The position numbers and the translations under genes are program-made. A model generated the notes under the pieces. The model worked only from the letters and a program-made list of their open reading frames with translations, was not told the DNA's origin and made no database searches. From CAYLJO01 sp964383905 (GTDB lineage Bacteria > Acidobacteriota > Blastocatellia > Pyrinomonadales > Pyrinomonadaceae): 15,904 nucleotides of DNA. Below are positions 14,914 through 15,904 of the stretch, piece by piece; the first letter of the stretch is position 1, and every line of letters starts with the position of its first letter. The stretch lies in contig CAYLJO010000148.1 in NCBI GenBank assembly GCA_964383905.1, positions 1-15,904 of the forward strand, in the 5' to 3' direction.

Positions 14914-15879
14914 ATGGGACGCACGTTTTTCACCCCCCTTCTTCTGATCTTGCTCTCTCTGACTGCCACGGCACAGAACCGAGCTGCCGATAGGCGGCCG
15001 CCCCTCGTGCATGTACCTTCCGCACGCGCATTGCAAGAGCTTGTCAACGAGGCAGCGCGCACAACGCTCGCGCGTTTTGCAGACAAAAGACTTGAAGAGA
15101 AAAATCTCTCTATTACGCTCATCGACTTGCGCGACCCTCTGCATCCTGTGCAGGCCAGTTTTAGGGGTAATGAGCGGGTCTATCCGGCCAGCGTCATTAA
15201 GCTTTTCTATCTCGTGGCGGCGCATCGCTGGCTTGAAGACGGAAGGCTGAAAGACACCAATGAGTTGCGACGCGCGCTGCGCGACATGATCGTGGATTCA
15301 TCAAACGATGCGACGCAATACGTCGTCGATGTGCTGACCGGAACAACGGGCGGCCCCGAATTGCCTCCCCGGGAGATGCAGGAGTGGCAGGAGAAACGCA
15401 ACGCCGTCAACCGCTACTTCACCTCGCTCGGCTACACCAATATTAATGTCAACCAGAAGACGTTCTGCGAAGACGCCTACGGTCGCGAGCAGGTCTCCCG
15501 CGGGCAAAACGGCGAGAATCGAAATAAGCTGACGACCGACGCCACCGCACGCCTGCTGACCGAGATCGTCACCAGGCGTGCGGTGACGCCGGCGCGCAGC
15601 GACCAGATGATGGAGCTGCTCAAACGCAACACCTCCGGCAAAAACAGTGATCCGGACGACCAGGCGCACGGGTTCACGGCGATCGCTCTGCCGCCGGGCG
15701 CGCGCCTCTGGTCGAAAGCCGGATGGACCAGCGCCACCCGTCACGACGCCGCTTACGTTGAATTGCCGGACGGCCGCCGTTTCGTGCTCGTCACTTTCAC
15801 CACCGATCACGCCAACGAGCGCGAGATCATTCCGACGGTCGCGCGTGCCATCATCGCCGGACTGGGTTCTATGAAGTGA
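14914..15879 (+). CDS. Exported serine hydrolase of the class A beta-lactamase fold
   Basis: A 321-residue penicillin-recognising-type enzyme, probably periplasmic after loss of a signal peptide (about 1-20, cut after TATA). Seen: the active-site S93-x-x-K96 in YPASVIKLF, the SxN motif S129/N131 in DSSND, KLTTDATARLL (205-215) as in class A enzymes, and K268-A-G270 in WSKAGW in place of the usual KTG. The stretch between SxN and KLTTDA shows no ExxLN motif, so the glutamate that lets class A beta-lactamases release the acyl-enzyme appears absent. That argues against a true beta-lactamase and for a DD-peptidase-like or other serine amidase/esterase; this is inference. A single cysteine, C185, sits in the region where the omega loop would be. 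The gene is divergent from the permease, and the window ends 25 bases after its stop, so its terminator is not visible. Confidence 0.85.
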   Translation: MGRTFFTPLLLILLSLTATAQNRAADRRPPLVHVPSARALQELVNEAARTTLARFADKRLEEKNLSITLIDLRDPLHPVQASFRGNERVYPASVIKLFYLVAAHRWLEDGRLKDTNELRRALRDMIVDSSNDATQYVVDVLTGTTGGPELPPREMQEWQEKRNAVNRYFTSLGYTNINVNQKTFCEDAYGREQVSRGQNGENRNKLTTDATARLLTEIVTRRAVTPARSDQMMELLKRNTSGKNSDPDDQAHGFTAIALPPGARLWSKAGWTSATRHDAAYVELPDGRRFVLVTFTTDHANEREIIPTVARAIIAGLGSMK

Positions 15880-15904
15880 ATGTGATGAATGATATTCCTC
15901 GCTA

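Overview
The window looks like a chromosomal segment of a Gram-negative bacterium, most likely an Acidobacteriota member. The main reason is the large TonB-dependent receptors of the Oar type: signal peptide, carboxypeptidase-regulatory-like domain, plug with an LNxRN motif, and a C-terminal FRxExFNxFNHxNF motif. Families of such paralogues are typical of that phylum. A class-level guess (Blastocatellia-like) would rest only on remembered repeat families and is weak. The right half is visibly more GC-rich than the receptor region.

Layout: (1) 1-5243 holds a complete Oar-like receptor on the minus strand (120-3956) with its own terminator. Head to head with it, after a 326-base gap, lies the C-terminal quarter of a second Oar-like receptor on the plus strand (4283-5179), still followed by a strong hairpin terminator. 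It has lost roughly 860 N-terminal residues and is called a pseudogene. (2) 5244-5814 is a non-coding, partly AT-rich leader before a complete third Oar-like receptor (5815-9219), which ends in another hairpin. (3) 9338-11110 on the minus strand is a secreted gamma-glutamyltranspeptidase with its catalytic threonine and lid loop intact. (4) 11111-11710 is a 600-base gap packed with repeat-like structure. (5) 11711-13399 (plus) is an exported YtcJ-type amidohydrolase. It converges on, and overlaps by 16 bases, an APC-type amino-acid permease (13384-14733, minus), and a palindromic repeat covers the junction. (6) 14914-15879 (plus) is an exported class-A-beta-lactamase-fold serine hydrolase without the deacylating glutamate motif.

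How the genes may work together: apart from the two plus-strand receptor copies, which are separated by a terminator, neighbouring genes are on opposite strands. No operon is visible and each gene is probably its own transcription unit. The products share a cell-envelope theme: outer-membrane uptake, periplasmic cleavage of gamma-glutamyl and amide compounds, inner-membrane amino-acid import, and a penicillin-binding-like hydrolase. A joint role in scavenging peptides or amino acids is only an inference from proximity. I found no phage, CRISPR, RNA gene or defence system, and no clear novel multi-gene system. The points most worth a second look are the repeat mosaic at 11144-11352, the palindrome that supplies the end of the permease, the in-frame receptor remnant, and the odd active site of the serine hydrolase.
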